From contig NZ_CP120683.1 of assembly GCF_030506325.1 (NCBI RefSeq), positions 7,072,501 to 7,136,500 of the forward strand: DNA of 64,000 nucleotides. The letters are read 5' to 3'. The notes under the pieces were generated by a model. The model was not told the DNA's origin. It did no database searches and saw only the letters and a program-made list of their open reading frames with translations. Source of the stretch: Tunicatimonas pelagia. Its GTDB lineage: Bacteria; Bacteroidota; Bacteroidia; Cytophagales; Cyclobacteriaceae. A program made the position numbers and the translations under genes. This document shows, piece after piece, positions 49,578 through 60,600 of the stretch; position 1 is the stretch's first letter; each line of letters opens with the position of its first letter.

Positions 49578-51986
49578 ATGTCTTTGTTTGCAAGCACTCT
49601 GAATACCACCCGGAGAAACCTTCGCCACCAGTGGGGAAGTAGTTTGTTGAATGTTGTAGGACTCACTTTGGGTATTCTCTGTTCGGTGATCATTTTTCTG
49701 ACTGTGCGCTACGAGTTTAGCTTTGATACGCATCACCAGAACAATGAGCAGATTTATAGAGTAACCAACAACTATTACTATCCCACGTTCACTATGTACG
49801 TAGGGCATACGCCCGATCCAATGGCGGAAGCTCTCCGGAATGATTTTCCGGAGTTTGAGCGGGTTGTCTCGATCCACACCTCCCAAAATCACTCTATTTC
49901 TATTGAAGATCAGCTGTTTGAGTCTGATATTCTTTTCTGCGATCCCGCGTTTATTCAGTTACTTGATTACTACAATGATGCTTCGCAGTGGATCATCGGT
50001 GACCCTACTGCCGCACTTAACGAGGTTAATCAGACGGTGCTTACCCAATCGCTTGCTGAGAAAGTATTTGGCGATGCAGAAGAAGCTCTCGGAAAAACGA
50101 TTACCCTCAGCAATGGCACCAACGTAGAAGTAAGGGCAGTGATTCAAGACCCACCGCCCAATACCAACTATCCTTTTGAACAGTTAGTGTCTTACGCTAC
50201 GTTTGATCGAGTTGCCAGCGAATCGTTCGGCAGTGTTAATAGTACAACTACTTTTGTTCAGCTTCCCCCGGAGGTGACGGCAGAAAGCTTACAACCCGCA
50301 TTGGATCAGTTCAATGCCAAGTATATGGAAACTGCTTGGGGGGAAGACTTCGTATCTATGGCTCTTCAACCGCTGGCTGCTATTCACTTTGATGGACGAT
50401 TTGGCGCGGACAACTACATGACCAGTACTACTTACCTGTGGACGCTCGGACTGATTGGCTTATTTATGATTGTAGTAGCGTGTATCAACTTCGTTAACCT
50501 TACAACTGCCAAAGCTATCACTCGAGCTAAGGAAGTAGGAGTGCGGAAGATTTTGGGAAGCACGAAAAAGCATATCATTGCTCAGTTTATGACCGAGTCG
50601 TTACTACTCGCTCTGTTTGCCGTAGGTTTCGGTATCGTACTTGCCCAACTGTCCTTTACCTACTTTAGCGAACTTACCAATCTGAATATCGGAAACGAAT
50701 TTACATTCACTCCCGATCTGCTGGCATTTCTAGGAGGCTTGCTGCTCTTCATTACTGTAGCCATTGGAGTGTATCCGGCACTAGTGTTATCTAAATTTCA
50801 ACCGCTTGATGTTATTCGTGCCCGAAAAGCAGCAAACTCCTTCAAAGGCTTATCGCTGCGTAGAGTGCTGATTACTTTTCAGCTAACCGCCTCTCAAGCT
50901 CTCGCTATTGGGGCTATTGTAATTGCTAGTCAGCTTGAACTTTTCCAAAATACAGATCTGGGTTTTGATCAGGAATCGATCCTTGTTGTAGACATCCACG
51001 GTAACGAACCAAGTGAAAAAGTAAAATCATTGAAAAATAGCGTGCAGCAGTTTCCCTTTGTTGAATTAGCTAGCTTGTCATCCAGTGCTCCTATGTCAGG
51101 CAATAGCAGTACAACCGGGCTTACTTCAGTAGATGCGGGAGTCGCAGAAGAAGAGCGGTTCAACGTAGAATATATTATGGTTGATAATGACTTTGTAGAT
51201 GCTATGAACCTTGAGGTATTAGCGGGAAAAACCTCCATGACTACGCTTGACCAGGATACGGTGCGGGGTTACGTGGTGAATGAAACTCTGATCGAGCGAC
51301 TGGCTTTCGCTAGCCCCGAGGAGGCACTCGGAAAAAGGATCACAATTCATGGGGTGGAATCTACCATTATCGGAGTAGTCAAAGATTTCCATACTCTCTC
51401 GCTGCACGAAGAGATCAAACCAGTAGCATTGATTTACGGTATTAGAGATTACTCGCTGTTGAGCATCAAATACCAAACGGCTAACCTTCAAGAAGCTGTT
51501 GCCCAATTAGAAACGGCCTGGCAAGGAGTATTTCCCGATAAAAACTTTGACTTCTACTTTCAGGATGAGCAAATGGGCGATATGTACGACAATGAAATCC
51601 GCTTCGCAAAGTTGATCAGGGTGTTTACCATAATTTCTATCGCCATTGCCTGCTTCGGTCTCATCGGTCTTTCGGCTTTCTCTTCGGTGAGAAGATTTAA
51701 AGAGATTGGAATCAGAAAAGTGTTAGGTGCCAGTGTTCCCCATCTTTTGTTTTTATTATCGCGAGAATTCTTGATTCTGGCCGGGGTTAGTCTCATTTTC
51801 AGCGTTCCTATTGCCTACTATTTAACAGCCGGTTGGTTGGCAGATTTTGCCTACCGTATTCATTTAACGTGGTGGATGGTAGGTATTGCCGGATTTATCA
51901 CTATAACATTTACTTTGCTTACGGTTGGCCTTCAGAGTGCGCGAGCAGCCACGATGAACCCGGTAGAATCTCTACGCAGCGAGTAA
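49578..51986 (+). CDS. MacB/FtsX-type ABC transporter permease
   Basis: 802 residues from the ATG at 49578 (MSLFAST); the upstream in-frame start adds an unlikely leader. It has eight membrane helices in two repeats of one plus three. Each repeat has a large periplasmic MacB-core domain (FDTHHQNNEQIYRV; FNVEYIMVDNDFVDAM) and the FtsX motifs AKEVGVRKILGSTKKHII and RFKEIGIRKVLGASVPHL before helices. The C-terminus MNPVESLRSE is typical of Bacteroidota members. It couples ATP hydrolysis by a separate ATPase to export or mechanical signalling at the outer membrane; the ATPase is not nearby, so it is an orphan permease. Confidence 0.88.
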   Translation: MSLFASTLNTTRRNLRHQWGSSLLNVVGLTLGILCSVIIFLTVRYEFSFDTHHQNNEQIYRVTNNYYYPTFTMYVGHTPDPMAEALRNDFPEFERVVSIHTSQNHSISIEDQLFESDILFCDPAFIQLLDYYNDASQWIIGDPTAALNEVNQTVLTQSLAEKVFGDAEEALGKTITLSNGTNVEVRAVIQDPPPNTNYPFEQLVSYATFDRVASESFGSVNSTTTFVQLPPEVTAESLQPALDQFNAKYMETAWGEDFVSMALQPLAAIHFDGRFGADNYMTSTTYLWTLGLIGLFMIVVACINFVNLTTAKAITRAKEVGVRKILGSTKKHIIAQFMTESLLLALFAVGFGIVLAQLSFTYFSELTNLNIGNEFTFTPDLLAFLGGLLLFITVAIGVYPALVLSKFQPLDVIRARKAANSFKGLSLRRVLITFQLTASQALAIGAIVIASQLELFQNTDLGFDQESILVVDIHGNEPSEKVKSLKNSVQQFPFVELASLSSSAPMSGNSSTTGLTSVDAGVAEEERFNVEYIMVDNDFVDAMNLEVLAGKTSMTTLDQDTVRGYVVNETLIERLAFASPEEALGKRITIHGVESTIIGVVKDFHTLSLHEEIKPVALIYGIRDYSLLSIKYQTANLQEAVAQLETAWQGVFPDKNFDFYFQDEQMGDMYDNEIRFAKLIRVFTIISIAIACFGLIGLSAFSSVRRFKEIGIRKVLGASVPHLLFLLSREFLILAGVSLIFSVPIAYYLTAGWLADFAYRIHLTWWMVGIAGFITITFTLLTVGLQSARAATMNPVESLRSE

Positions 51987-52020
51987 CAAAGCATCAGCAA
52001 ATGATAATTTCCATTCTCTA

Positions 52021-53037
52021 CTAATCAAGAGAAATCATCACTTTCCCGTAGCTCTGCCGCGACTCAATATACTCGTGCGCTCGGGGAAGCTCCGCAAAGG
52101 GAAATACTTTAGAGATAACCGGTTTGATGTTATGTTCTTTCACAAATTTAGTCAGCACCTGCCATTCCTGTTCTACTACTGCCTGGTGCTCAATTAGGTA
52201 ACCAATGTGGGTGGCGAGCAGTCCAGTTGAGCGTTGAGCCATTTGTAGAATTTTAGCTTGAGGAATATTTTTCAGCAAGTGTGGCCAAGTGAGCGGATTA
52301 CGTTTGCTCCAATTGAGCCCCGCCATACCGGCGATAACGAGCTTGCCAAATGGGTTAAGCAATTCGCGACTTTTGCGGAAGGTTTCACCACCGACTAGCT
52401 CCAGAACCACATCCACTCCCCCACCCGACTGAGCCTCTCGGATCACCGAGGCAAAATCCAGCTCTCGGTAATTGATAGGATGGTCCACTCCCAGCTCTTT
52501 CAGTAACTGTAACTTTTCGGGCTGACTGGCAGTACCAAATACTTTACAGCCCTGAGCTTTGGCAAGCTGCACCGCTGCCGTGCCCACTCCTCCGGCTGCG
52601 GCATTCACTAACACCGAATCAGATGGTTGCAAACGAGCCAGCTTCATCAGCCCAACCCAGGCAGTCATATAATTGACGATAAAGGCGGCGTTTTCTTCGG
52701 GAGAAAACTGCTCCAAAGCAGGTAACGCCATATAATCTTTCACGATCATTTTTTCGGCGTAGCTACCGAACTGCCCCCCGGCAATTACTTTCTCACCAAT
52801 CTGCCGATTAACTCCTTCTCCTACTGCATCAATTTCCCCGTAAGCTTCCATCCCTAGCACGTAGGGTAGCTTTGGTGCCCAACGGTACTGCCCTCGTCGG
52901 GAAAGGATTTCGGCGTAGTTTATACCAATCCGCTTAACCTTTACCCGTACCTCTCCGGCTTTGGGAATTGGCTCGGGTATATCCTGTATTTTTAGGGATG
53001 AGGCGGATCCGTGTTTAGTGAGTAGGTAGGCTTTCAA
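52021..53037 (-). CDS. quinone oxidoreductase-like MDR-family dehydrogenase
   Basis: 338 residues. A GroES-like N-terminal fold (MKAYLLTKHGSASSLKIQDI, GINYAEILSRRGQYRW) precedes a Rossmann domain with NAAAGGVGTAAVQLAKAQGC for NADPH. It lacks the Cys/His zinc ligands, as in the zeta-crystallin/quinone oxidoreductase group. The end (FPFAELPRAHEYIESRQSYGKVMI) is characteristic. It reduces quinones or enones in the cytoplasm with NADPH. Its stop is 34 bases behind the convergent permease stop, so there is little space for a terminator. No operon partner. Confidence 0.9.
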   Translation of the reverse strand: MKAYLLTKHGSASSLKIQDIPEPIPKAGEVRVKVKRIGINYAEILSRRGQYRWAPKLPYVLGMEAYGEIDAVGEGVNRQIGEKVIAGGQFGSYAEKMIVKDYMALPALEQFSPEENAAFIVNYMTAWVGLMKLARLQPSDSVLVNAAAGGVGTAAVQLAKAQGCKVFGTASQPEKLQLLKELGVDHPINYRELDFASVIREAQSGGGVDVVLELVGGETFRKSRELLNPFGKLVIAGMAGLNWSKRNPLTWPHLLKNIPQAKILQMAQRSTGLLATHIGYLIEHQAVVEQEWQVLTKFVKEHNIKPVISKVFPFAELPRAHEYIESRQSYGKVMISLD

Positions 53038-53061
53038 ATTAGTTAAATTTTAAAAATAACG

Positions 53062-53595
53062 GTGGTAAGTTTACATTTAGTCAATAGTAAATATGCAATT
53101 ATAGATACGGGTGCGGCAAGTAAGAAAACTAGCAAAAGCCCGAAGGCGAAAGTTACAAGAAAACCGATGCCGAAAGGAGGCGTAGCCAAGTTTTCGCCAA
53201 CTTGGGTGGTTAAACATGGCAAAGATACGCCAAGCTACCAACTCCAACTGATCGACCGTATACGAAGCGGGGTAAAAAAACATGAGTGGAAGCAACTCAT
53301 CAGTAGCATAGGTTTGACAGAAAAAGAGCTCGAACTTATTTTACCCTCATCTATTAGCAGTATGCAAAAAAAGGAGGTCTATAATAAAGAGACTTCCGAA
53401 AGGATATACGAGTTAGCAAGACTCTACGGCCTTGGCTACGAAGTTTTTGATTCTAAAGAAGATTTTAAGATTTGGTTAATGACTCTTTCGCCCGCCCTAG
53501 AAAACAAAAAACCATTTGAGTTGCTGGACAGCATTTTTGGTTTTGAGATGGTTGGGAACGAGATTATACGAATCCAATACAATGTGTACAGTTGA
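53062..53595 (+). CDS. Xre/MbcA/ParS-type antitoxin of a RES system
   Basis: Up to 177 residues from a GTG at 53062; an ATG at 53167 (MPKGGVAKFSPTW) would give 142 residues and the start is open. The core has a helical DNA-binding part (LIDRIRSGVKKHEWKQLISS, IGLTEKELELILP) and the C-terminal DUF2384-like part (YELARLYGLGYEVFDSKEDF, FKIWLMTLSPALENKKPFEL, LLDSIFGFEMVGNEI), the signature of RES-type antitoxins. It binds and blocks the downstream toxin and represses the operon. The TGATG overlap with the toxin gene ensures coupled translation. Confidence 0.85.
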   Translation: MVSLHLVNSKYAIIDTGAASKKTSKSPKAKVTRKPMPKGGVAKFSPTWVVKHGKDTPSYQLQLIDRIRSGVKKHEWKQLISSIGLTEKELELILPSSISSMQKKEVYNKETSERIYELARLYGLGYEVFDSKEDFKIWLMTLSPALENKKPFELLDSIFGFEMVGNEIIRIQYNVYS

Positions 53596-54038
53596 TGTAC
53601 GTATACCGAGCTGCCAACCTGAAATATAACGATAGCACCCTGTTGGGTATTGGAGCCGAAAAAGTGGGTGGCCGATGGAATAAGGTGGGAACCAGAGCGG
53701 TTTATTGCTCCGAAAATGCTTCACTGGCTTTGTTAGAGTACTACGTACATTCGGCTAATAAAGCAACCTTGCCCAAAAGCATTCTCATTGCCAAGATTGA
53801 AATACCCGATGCATTTGAAATAGAAACGATCAAAGTCCTTCCTGAAAAGTGGAACCAATACCCCTACTCATCTGAAACTACGGAAATATTCACCCAGCGA
53901 GCAGCCAGTAGAGACTTTTTTGCTATCAAAGTACCATCTACCATTGTAGGGGTTGAGTACAACTTTATTCTTAATCCGCTTTACAAAGAATTTGGTAAGG
54001 TAGAAGTGGTAAATTTTACGGAGCTAGCTGCCGATTGA
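53595..54038 (+). CDS. RES-domain toxin (NAD+-consuming)
   Basis: 147 residues from the ATG at 53595, which overlaps the antitoxin stop (TGATG). It has the RES domain: YRAANLKYND, the GGRWNKVGTRAVYCSE block containing the family Arg-Glu-Ser-like trio, and SLALLEYYVH. Characterised RES toxins break down NAD+ and stop growth until blocked by their partner. Complete and probably functional. It is convergent with the Rpn-like gene across a strong hairpin terminator. Confidence 0.88.
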   Translation: MYVYRAANLKYNDSTLLGIGAEKVGGRWNKVGTRAVYCSENASLALLEYYVHSANKATLPKSILIAKIEIPDAFEIETIKVLPEKWNQYPYSSETTEIFTQRAASRDFFAIKVPSTIVGVEYNFILNPLYKEFGKVEVVNFTELAAD

Positions 54039-54069
54039 TGCAAGATTGAAAAATGTATGATAATGACTC

Positions 54070-54116
54070 GGCTAAAAAACGTTGCCATCCCGCCGGGCGA
54101 CCATGCTTTTTTAGCC
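54070..54116. terminator. bidirectional terminator hairpin
   Basis: Arms GGCTAAAAAA (54070-54079) and TTTTTTAGCC (54107-54116) around a G+C-rich loop. The A/T tracts on both sides suit termination in either direction between the convergent toxin and Rpn-type genes. Confidence 0.7.
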
Positions 54117-54120
54117 TTTG

Positions 54121-54999
54121 TTACCTCTCGTTTTTTATTCTTTCTATATCCTTGCTGCTCAGTCCTGTGATACTTGCTATCATCTCAATCGAGAGTCCTG
54201 CATTAAGTGAATTTTGAACTATTTCTATGTTTCTTTTGTCTATTGCTTCTTCACGTGCCATGTCCAATGAGTTCTGCAAGTCTCTGTAGGATTTCAAACT
54301 TTCCTCATACGCTTCCGCCTCTTCCTTGCTGAACTTGGCTATCTCGGCCACTTCAAAGAGCCGCTCAAAGATATTTTCTCGTAACTCATCGGGTACTCTG
54401 TTCAACTTATTGAGGTTACGAATTACATACATCCACTTGTCAAATCGGGACTCCAGTAATTCAACAGGCTTGTTGAACTTGGGCATCTCCAAGTAGATGA
54501 AGGTCAGCTTGTCGTAAAAGATCTTGCAAGTCTCTATGTCCGTCAGTTTTACGTCATACCTGAACTTATCCAGCTCGTCCATTTCTGAATCAAACACAAA
54601 GTCCAGGATTGCTATGGTGTAAACCGCCTTTAACTCGAAGTTCCAGTCCGAACCTCGCTGTGCTTGTTCTCGTATCGGGAAAGTCGAGTAATAGACTGTC
54701 CTGTCCTTGAAAAACTTCTGTTTGGTCTTTTGCAGCTCCACGATGAACTTTTCGCCATCCTCGTTCTCGCAGTAGAGGTCAAAAACAGCTTTCCGGCCAT
54801 CTTCACTATTTCCCAGCCTGTCACTTTTCAGGTAGGTCAGACCGATTATTTTTCCTTGTTCGTTTTTGAGTAGCTCGTTCAGAAAATCGAGTAGTAATTC
54901 CTTGTTCGGTTCCTCTCCGAAAAGTCGCTTAAAACCATAATCGGTGAACGGGTTGATGTATTTTTCTATGAACTCGGGCATATCGTCTCTTTTTGGCAA
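54121..54999 (-). CDS. Rpn-family PD-(D/E)XK nuclease
   Basis: 292 residues. NPFTDYGFKRLFGEEPNKEL is the N-terminal hallmark; the PD-(D/E)XK core shows KAVFDLYCENEDGEKFIVELQ, in which Asp and the E-x-Q are the metal-binding trio. The C-terminus (KRNIEIVQNSLNAGLSIEM, ASITGLSSKDIERI) has the helical tail of the Rpn/PDDEXK_2 group, once annotated as transposase. Such proteins cut DNA and affect recombination or phage defence. It is single and lies beside an IS5-type element. ATG at 54981 is an equal alternative start. Confidence 0.82.
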   Translation of the reverse strand: MPKRDDMPEFIEKYINPFTDYGFKRLFGEEPNKELLLDFLNELLKNEQGKIIGLTYLKSDRLGNSEDGRKAVFDLYCENEDGEKFIVELQKTKQKFFKDRTVYYSTFPIREQAQRGSDWNFELKAVYTIAILDFVFDSEMDELDKFRYDVKLTDIETCKIFYDKLTFIYLEMPKFNKPVELLESRFDKWMYVIRNLNKLNRVPDELRENIFERLFEVAEIAKFSKEEAEAYEESLKSYRDLQNSLDMAREEAIDKRNIEIVQNSLNAGLSIEMIASITGLSSKDIERIKNER

Positions 55000-55218
55000 A
55001 GATAATCATTTGCCCAAATCGTTGCATGATGCAACTGGTGCATTTTTAGATAAGGGGTAACAAATCAGTAACGGCAACCTGTCTCCGTTACCCACAAATA
55101 ACGGGGGAATAGCGACGACTACGTTCTGCTATTTCCAATATATCAACAATCTGACAGACCACCAATATCATTGAGTCAATCACTATACTTTCACGCTTCC
55201 TTCCCAAAATACTGGTAG

Positions 55219-56022
55219 TCAAAAATATGTCTTCACCGCAAATTCAAACTGGTCGATAAATATTCTTCTAAAAGCGGTGATATTATTTTGTTCGTAGAAC
55301 ACCAGCATCGCTTTTTTGTAATCAATAGAATCCACCGTTCGGAAGAATAGAGGGCAGTGCTGGTTGGCGATCAGAATGGCGTTACTGGTGATTCGAGCGG
55401 TTCGTATGTTGCCATCGGTAGTGGTACTATCTGGCTTTTTTGCTATTTCCCCTCGCCACCCGTATAGGTTTAAAGCATCTAAAAACTCACCCCGATAGGC
55501 CTTGTCAAGACAGAACAGTTCAAGCCGTTCATTCCCCTCCATTTGCCAGAGTAACTCAGCCCCAGCCTTGCTATCGTGTACATCGGCGGCAGTAATGGCC
55601 AGAGCAATAGGTAAGCCATGTTTATCCACGGCAATATGACGTTTTCGGCCATTGATAAGCTTGCTGCTGTCTACACCTTTGTCCTGGGAGACAAAAGGAA
55701 CAGACTTTATACTCTGACTGTCAATAGCCGCTCTTGAAGGCTTCGGACAGTCTCCGTTTTTTCGCCGAAACGTGGCTACCAGAGCAGAAAGTACCTAATT
55801 CCAAACACCATTACGTTGCCATTGATAATAGTAGTATAGTATAACCGATAGATTAGGGTGATACTGACTATCTATGTTTCGCCACTGCGTCCCAGTCCGG
55901 CTCACATGGAATATGGCATTGACTACCATACGTAAACATGTTTTACGTTTTCTTCCCTTATCTACGATTGGTTGTATATATTTCCAGTCGGAATCGGTAA
56001 GGGCTGTTTGACGGTCTTGCAT
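55219..56022 (-). pseudogene. IS5-family transposase interrupted by one stop
   Basis: The same minus frame is open from 56022 to 55219 except for one TAG at 55795-55797 after QRNGVWN. N-terminal LTDSDWKYIQPIVDKGRKRK and WRNIDSQYHP, then SRAAIDSQSIKSV (first Asp), KLINGRKRHIAVDKHGLP, LFCLDKAYRGEF (second Asp) and a degenerate third acidic segment AFRRIFIDQFEFAV. The single stop suggests recent inactivation. No inverted repeats were fixed by eye at the ends. A related but distinct fragment is at 38904-39050. Confidence 0.8.
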
Positions 56023-56202
56023 AATCTAGATGGTTTGGCCATCGTGGCGCGGTCAACTAAAGATTAGCCGATTCCTTCTTTTATGCAATTTTACCAGTTA
56101 TTCAGTTTTTACTAACTCGAAACCTAAACATGTTCTTACATCATTCGCTCCTGGGATAAGTGTAGTATTTTTGAAGAATTTATAATTCTTATCAACCTCC
56201 CT

Positions 56203-57663
56203 TTACTTCCAACCTCCGCCCAAGCTTCGGTATAGTTCAATATTGGCCAGAATAATCTGTCTTTTTAGATCAGCCAAATCAAGCTCACTTTGTAGAGCAT
56301 CTTCCTGAGCAGTAATCACCTCCAGATAATTAGCAAAGCCACTCTGAAAAAGTAGTGAAGCATCTTGCACTCCTTTAGTAGCCACAATAATTCGGCGGAA
56401 AGCAATACTATATTCTTCTTGCAGTTTTTCAATAGTAATCAAGGCATCAGAAACCTCCCGAACTGCTACCACTACATTATCCCTAAAATCCAGTTCGGCT
56501 AGTTCTCGTTCAGCTACGGCAATGTTGTAGTTAGCTTTTAGGCGTTTATTTTGAAAGATTGGCTGAAAAACAGCTCCGTTAAACATCGCAAATCCCGACC
56601 CCATGGGGTTTAAAAAGCTCTCGAATATAAAGGAATTTAACCCGGTGCTGGCATCCAGTACCAGAGAAGGGTAGCGCATGGCGTGGTTAATTCCTACCTG
56701 AGCGTTACTGGCAATTAACTGATATTCGGCGGCAGCAATATCCGGCCGGTTGCTGATAAGTTCTAAGGGCACTCCGGTAACGTACCGATCATCAAACGCC
56801 ACATCTTCTAAATTTTGCTGAATATCTATGGGTTGAGGAAAACGACCCAATAACTGGTTCAAGCGGTTTTCCAGTAAGATGTACGAGCGTTCCAACTGGG
56901 GAATTAAAGATTCAGCCCGTAGCATCTGAGATTCTGTTTGTTGTATTGCCAGCGAGGTAGTTTCATCGGCCTGAAACTGCAATTTCACAATTTCTAGCGT
57001 GCTTCTTCCCAACTCTAAGTTTCGCTCCGCCACCGCAATCTGAGAATTAATCATTAGCATATTGTAGTAGGTAGAAGCCACCTCAGCTACAATGGCAGTC
57101 TGCACTGCCTTTTGAAACTCTTGGCTTTGCATAAAAGAGGCCTGAGCCGCTTCTTTCTGCCACCGTAGCTTGCCCCACAGATCAATTTCCCAACTGGCAA
57201 AGAGAGAAGTGGTGTAAGCTAGCCGTTCGGTGTAGAACGTTCCCGGTGGGTTTTCTCCGTGGTTACGCCTTGCCCGGTTGGAGCCAAAGTTATTAAAGTT
57301 TTCAGAGAAGTACTCTCTATTGACCCCAAAGGGAGAAAACCCCAGACTAGGATAAAAATTAGCTTTAGACTGCTGAAAAATCTGATCACCGATGCCAATT
57401 CGTTGGATCTCTCGTTGCAGATCGAAGTTATTAACCAGTGCAGAATCAATCAATGCGATTAATGTGGAATCTTCAAAATAATCCTGCCAGTTTACATCAG
57501 CCAAATGAGTCTGATTGACGGAGATAGAATCGGAATGAATACTGTTGCCGTAGTAACTTTCAATATCAATAATAGTAGGTCTGACGTAGCCCTCGCCCAC
57601 TTTGCACCCAATGGCCGTTAATAAAATGAAGCCAATAGGGAGTAATTGCTTTATAAAATTCAT
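56203..57663 (-). CDS. RND efflux outer-membrane factor (OprM/TolC-like lipoprotein)
   Basis: 486 residues with a lipobox LTAIGC (Cys 20). Two OEP repeats form the alpha-barrel: residues about 55-260 (IALIDSALVNNFDLQREIQR, ASWEIDLWGKLRWQKEAAQA) and 265-480 (LISNRPDIAAAEYQLIASNA, VAVREVSDALITIEKLQEEY). The trimer forms the outer-membrane duct that docks on the adaptor and pump. It starts five bases behind the pump gene, so both are translated from one message. The NRPDI box is a family signature. Confidence 0.92.
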   Translation of the reverse strand: MNFIKQLLPIGFILLTAIGCKVGEGYVRPTIIDIESYYGNSIHSDSISVNQTHLADVNWQDYFEDSTLIALIDSALVNNFDLQREIQRIGIGDQIFQQSKANFYPSLGFSPFGVNREYFSENFNNFGSNRARRNHGENPPGTFYTERLAYTTSLFASWEIDLWGKLRWQKEAAQASFMQSQEFQKAVQTAIVAEVASTYYNMLMINSQIAVAERNLELGRSTLEIVKLQFQADETTSLAIQQTESQMLRAESLIPQLERSYILLENRLNQLLGRFPQPIDIQQNLEDVAFDDRYVTGVPLELISNRPDIAAAEYQLIASNAQVGINHAMRYPSLVLDASTGLNSFIFESFLNPMGSGFAMFNGAVFQPIFQNKRLKANYNIAVAERELAELDFRDNVVVAVREVSDALITIEKLQEEYSIAFRRIIVATKGVQDASLLFQSGFANYLEVITAQEDALQSELDLADLKRQIILANIELYRSLGGGWK

Positions 57664-57668
57664 GCGTA

Positions 57669-60600
57669 TTAACTTGGTTGGGTAGTTTTTATGCTAAACC
57701 GCTCATCTAGTTTGAGAAATACAAAGGCTAGCACGGGTATGATAAGAATTCCGAGAAAAACCCCGGATAACATTCCGCCAGCCGTACCAATACTAACCGA
57801 CTTGTTGCCAATGGCTGAAGAACCTTCGGAAAACATGAGCGGTATTAAACCAGCAGTAAAAGCTAGAGAAGTCATCACAATGGCGCGAAGGCGTAGCGCA
57901 CTGGCATTGAGTACCGCATCTAATATTTGTTCACCAGCCTGTCGTTTCTGAGCAGCAAACTCCACAATCAGAATGGCATTTTTTGCCAGTAGGCCGATTA
58001 GCATAATGATACCTACCTGCACGTAGATATTATTATCAATTCCGGCCAGATTGATGAAGGCAAACACCCCGATAATTCCGGTAGGTAAAGAAAGCATTAC
58101 GGCCATTGGCAGCCAGAAGCTCTCGTACTGAGCCGACAAAATAAAGTACACCAGCACAATACTGATAATAAAGACGATGATAGAATCCGAACCGGATTTT
58201 TTCTCCTCCAAGCTCATGCCCGTCCACTCAAAATTCAAGCTAGCGGGTAAGGTTTGTTCACTCAGTTCTTCAATTTTATTCATTACATCTCCGGTGCTAA
58301 AACCTTGAGCCGGAGTAATATTAATTCGGGCAGCATTGTACAGGTTATACCGAGTAATAGTTTCCGGACCAAACGATTCTTCCAGCTTCACAATGGTGTT
58401 TAGCGGCACCATCTCATTTACATTGTTCTTCACAAAGATGGAGTTGAATGCCTCCGGGCTTTCGCGGTAGGAAATGTCAGATTGCATGAACACTCCGTAC
58501 TGCCGGGTGAACCGATTAAAGTCCCCCACCCTGGTCTGCCCAAAATTAGACTGTACCGTAAACATCATATCTTTCACGCTTACCCCCAGCGCCTTGGCTT
58601 TTTTGTAATCGATATTCAGAGAATACTGCGGAAAATTAGTATTGTAGGACGTAAAGGCATTGTCTATTTCTGATTGCTGAATAAGCTCAGCAATAAACTC
58701 ATTCACCAAATTTCCGAATTCACTTAGGTCGCCATCCGAACGGTCTTGCAACATGATCTGTACTCCGTCAAAGTCTCCAAACCCCTGCACGGTAGGCCGA
58801 GGGTACATATTAATTCCCTTTACCTCATTAATCACCATCAGTTTACTCATCAAGTGCTTAATGAGTTCGTTCATATCTTCTATTTCCCCTCGCTCATCAA
58901 TATCTTTTAGCAGTACGTACCCCAAACCGGACGATGGACTTTCCGAACCACTCACAATATCGTAGCCAGAAACGGTATTTACTCCCGCCACCGCAGATTC
59001 CATCTGGAGAATAGAATCGGCCTGCACCAGCGCTTCATTGGTTCGGTGAAGAGAAGCCCCTTCGGGCATTTTCATGGTGAATATCAAGAAGTTATCATCT
59101 TCGGTAGGAATAAACGCTTGGGGAGTGCGGTTGGCTAAGAACACTGTAACTACGACAATGCCCAGCAGAGAAACTAGGCTTATCCACCGGTACTGGATGG
59201 CCAGCCGTGCCAGATTAACGTACTTCTTCGTAAACCGATCAAAGAGCGTGTCAAACTTCTTCAATCCTCGGTTACCCAGGTCTTTAGCTTTCTGTACCCT
59301 TTCTGACTTTTGTATTTTGCCCACCACTCCACTGTCGGTACTTTCAGTTACCAGTTTGCTTTCTTGCCCTCGTTTTTTGTACAGCAACATGAACAGTACT
59401 GGCCCCAGCGTAAGTGCCACCACTGCCGAGATAACTACCGCAATGATAATGGTATAGGCGAATTCCTGATAAAAAATACCCACCGGCCCTTGCAAAAAGC
59501 CCACCGGAAGGAATACCGCGGCAATCACCATTGTGATAGAAACAATAGCACTGGTAATTTCTGATAGGGCATCAAACACCGCCTCCCGGGCACTCATACT
59601 ATGGTGTTGCATCTTTTCAAAGATAGCTTCTACCACCACAATCGCATTATCTACTACAATTCCGATAGAGAGTACAATGGAAAACATACTGAGTACATTC
59701 ATGGACACCCCAATCAGGGATAGAAAGAAGAACGTACCTACCAGAGAAACCGGAATGGTGATAGCAGTAATGAAGGTGGCCTTAAAATCTTGTAAGAAAA
59801 TGAATACTACTAAAAACACGAGTATAAATGCCTCAATCAGCGTTTGCTTCACGTGACCCATTGACTCATCAATCTGATCTCGCACACTGTAGGTGATCTC
59901 GTAACTGATGCCCTCTGGAAAAATCTTGGCCTGCTCTTCCAGAATCTCCCGTACGTTTTTATCGATCTCTACCGCATTGGCTCCACTTTGCTGAACCACA
60001 TCAATCGTTACCGAAGGGCGGCTATCCAGACGGTTCTGACTGGTGTAGTTGGAAGCTCCAAACTCAATACGGGCCACGTCTCGCAGATGCAATTGCAGCC
60101 CATCTTTTTCCGACTTAATAACAATGTTTTCGTATTCTTCTGGCTCAGAAAATCGCCCGGTGTGCTTCAGGGCAATCTCAAATACTTCGTCAGAATTTTC
60201 CCCAAATTTACCAGGAGCAGCCTCAAAACTCTGATCTCGGATTTGCTGGTAAACATCGCGAGGGGTAAGACCGTACAAAGCTAGTCGCTCCGGGTTTAGC
60301 CAAATTCGCATGGCATAGTCGCGAGAACGGAGAATAGCCGCTTCGGCCAAGCCGGGCACCCTCTTTAGCTCTCGCCTTACGTTCATCCGGGTGTAGGCGT
60401 TTAAGAAGGTTTCGTCGTAGGGCGAGTCTTCTTCTTCAGCGAAAATATTGATCGTCATTAAGGTACCCTTCATTCGCTTGAGTACCGTAATGCCCGATTC
60501 TACTACTTCTGGCGGAATTTGCTGCACTACCTTAGAGATACGGTTCTGAATGTCCACCGCTGCCAGGTCAGGGTCCGTGCCCGGTTCAAAATATACGGAA

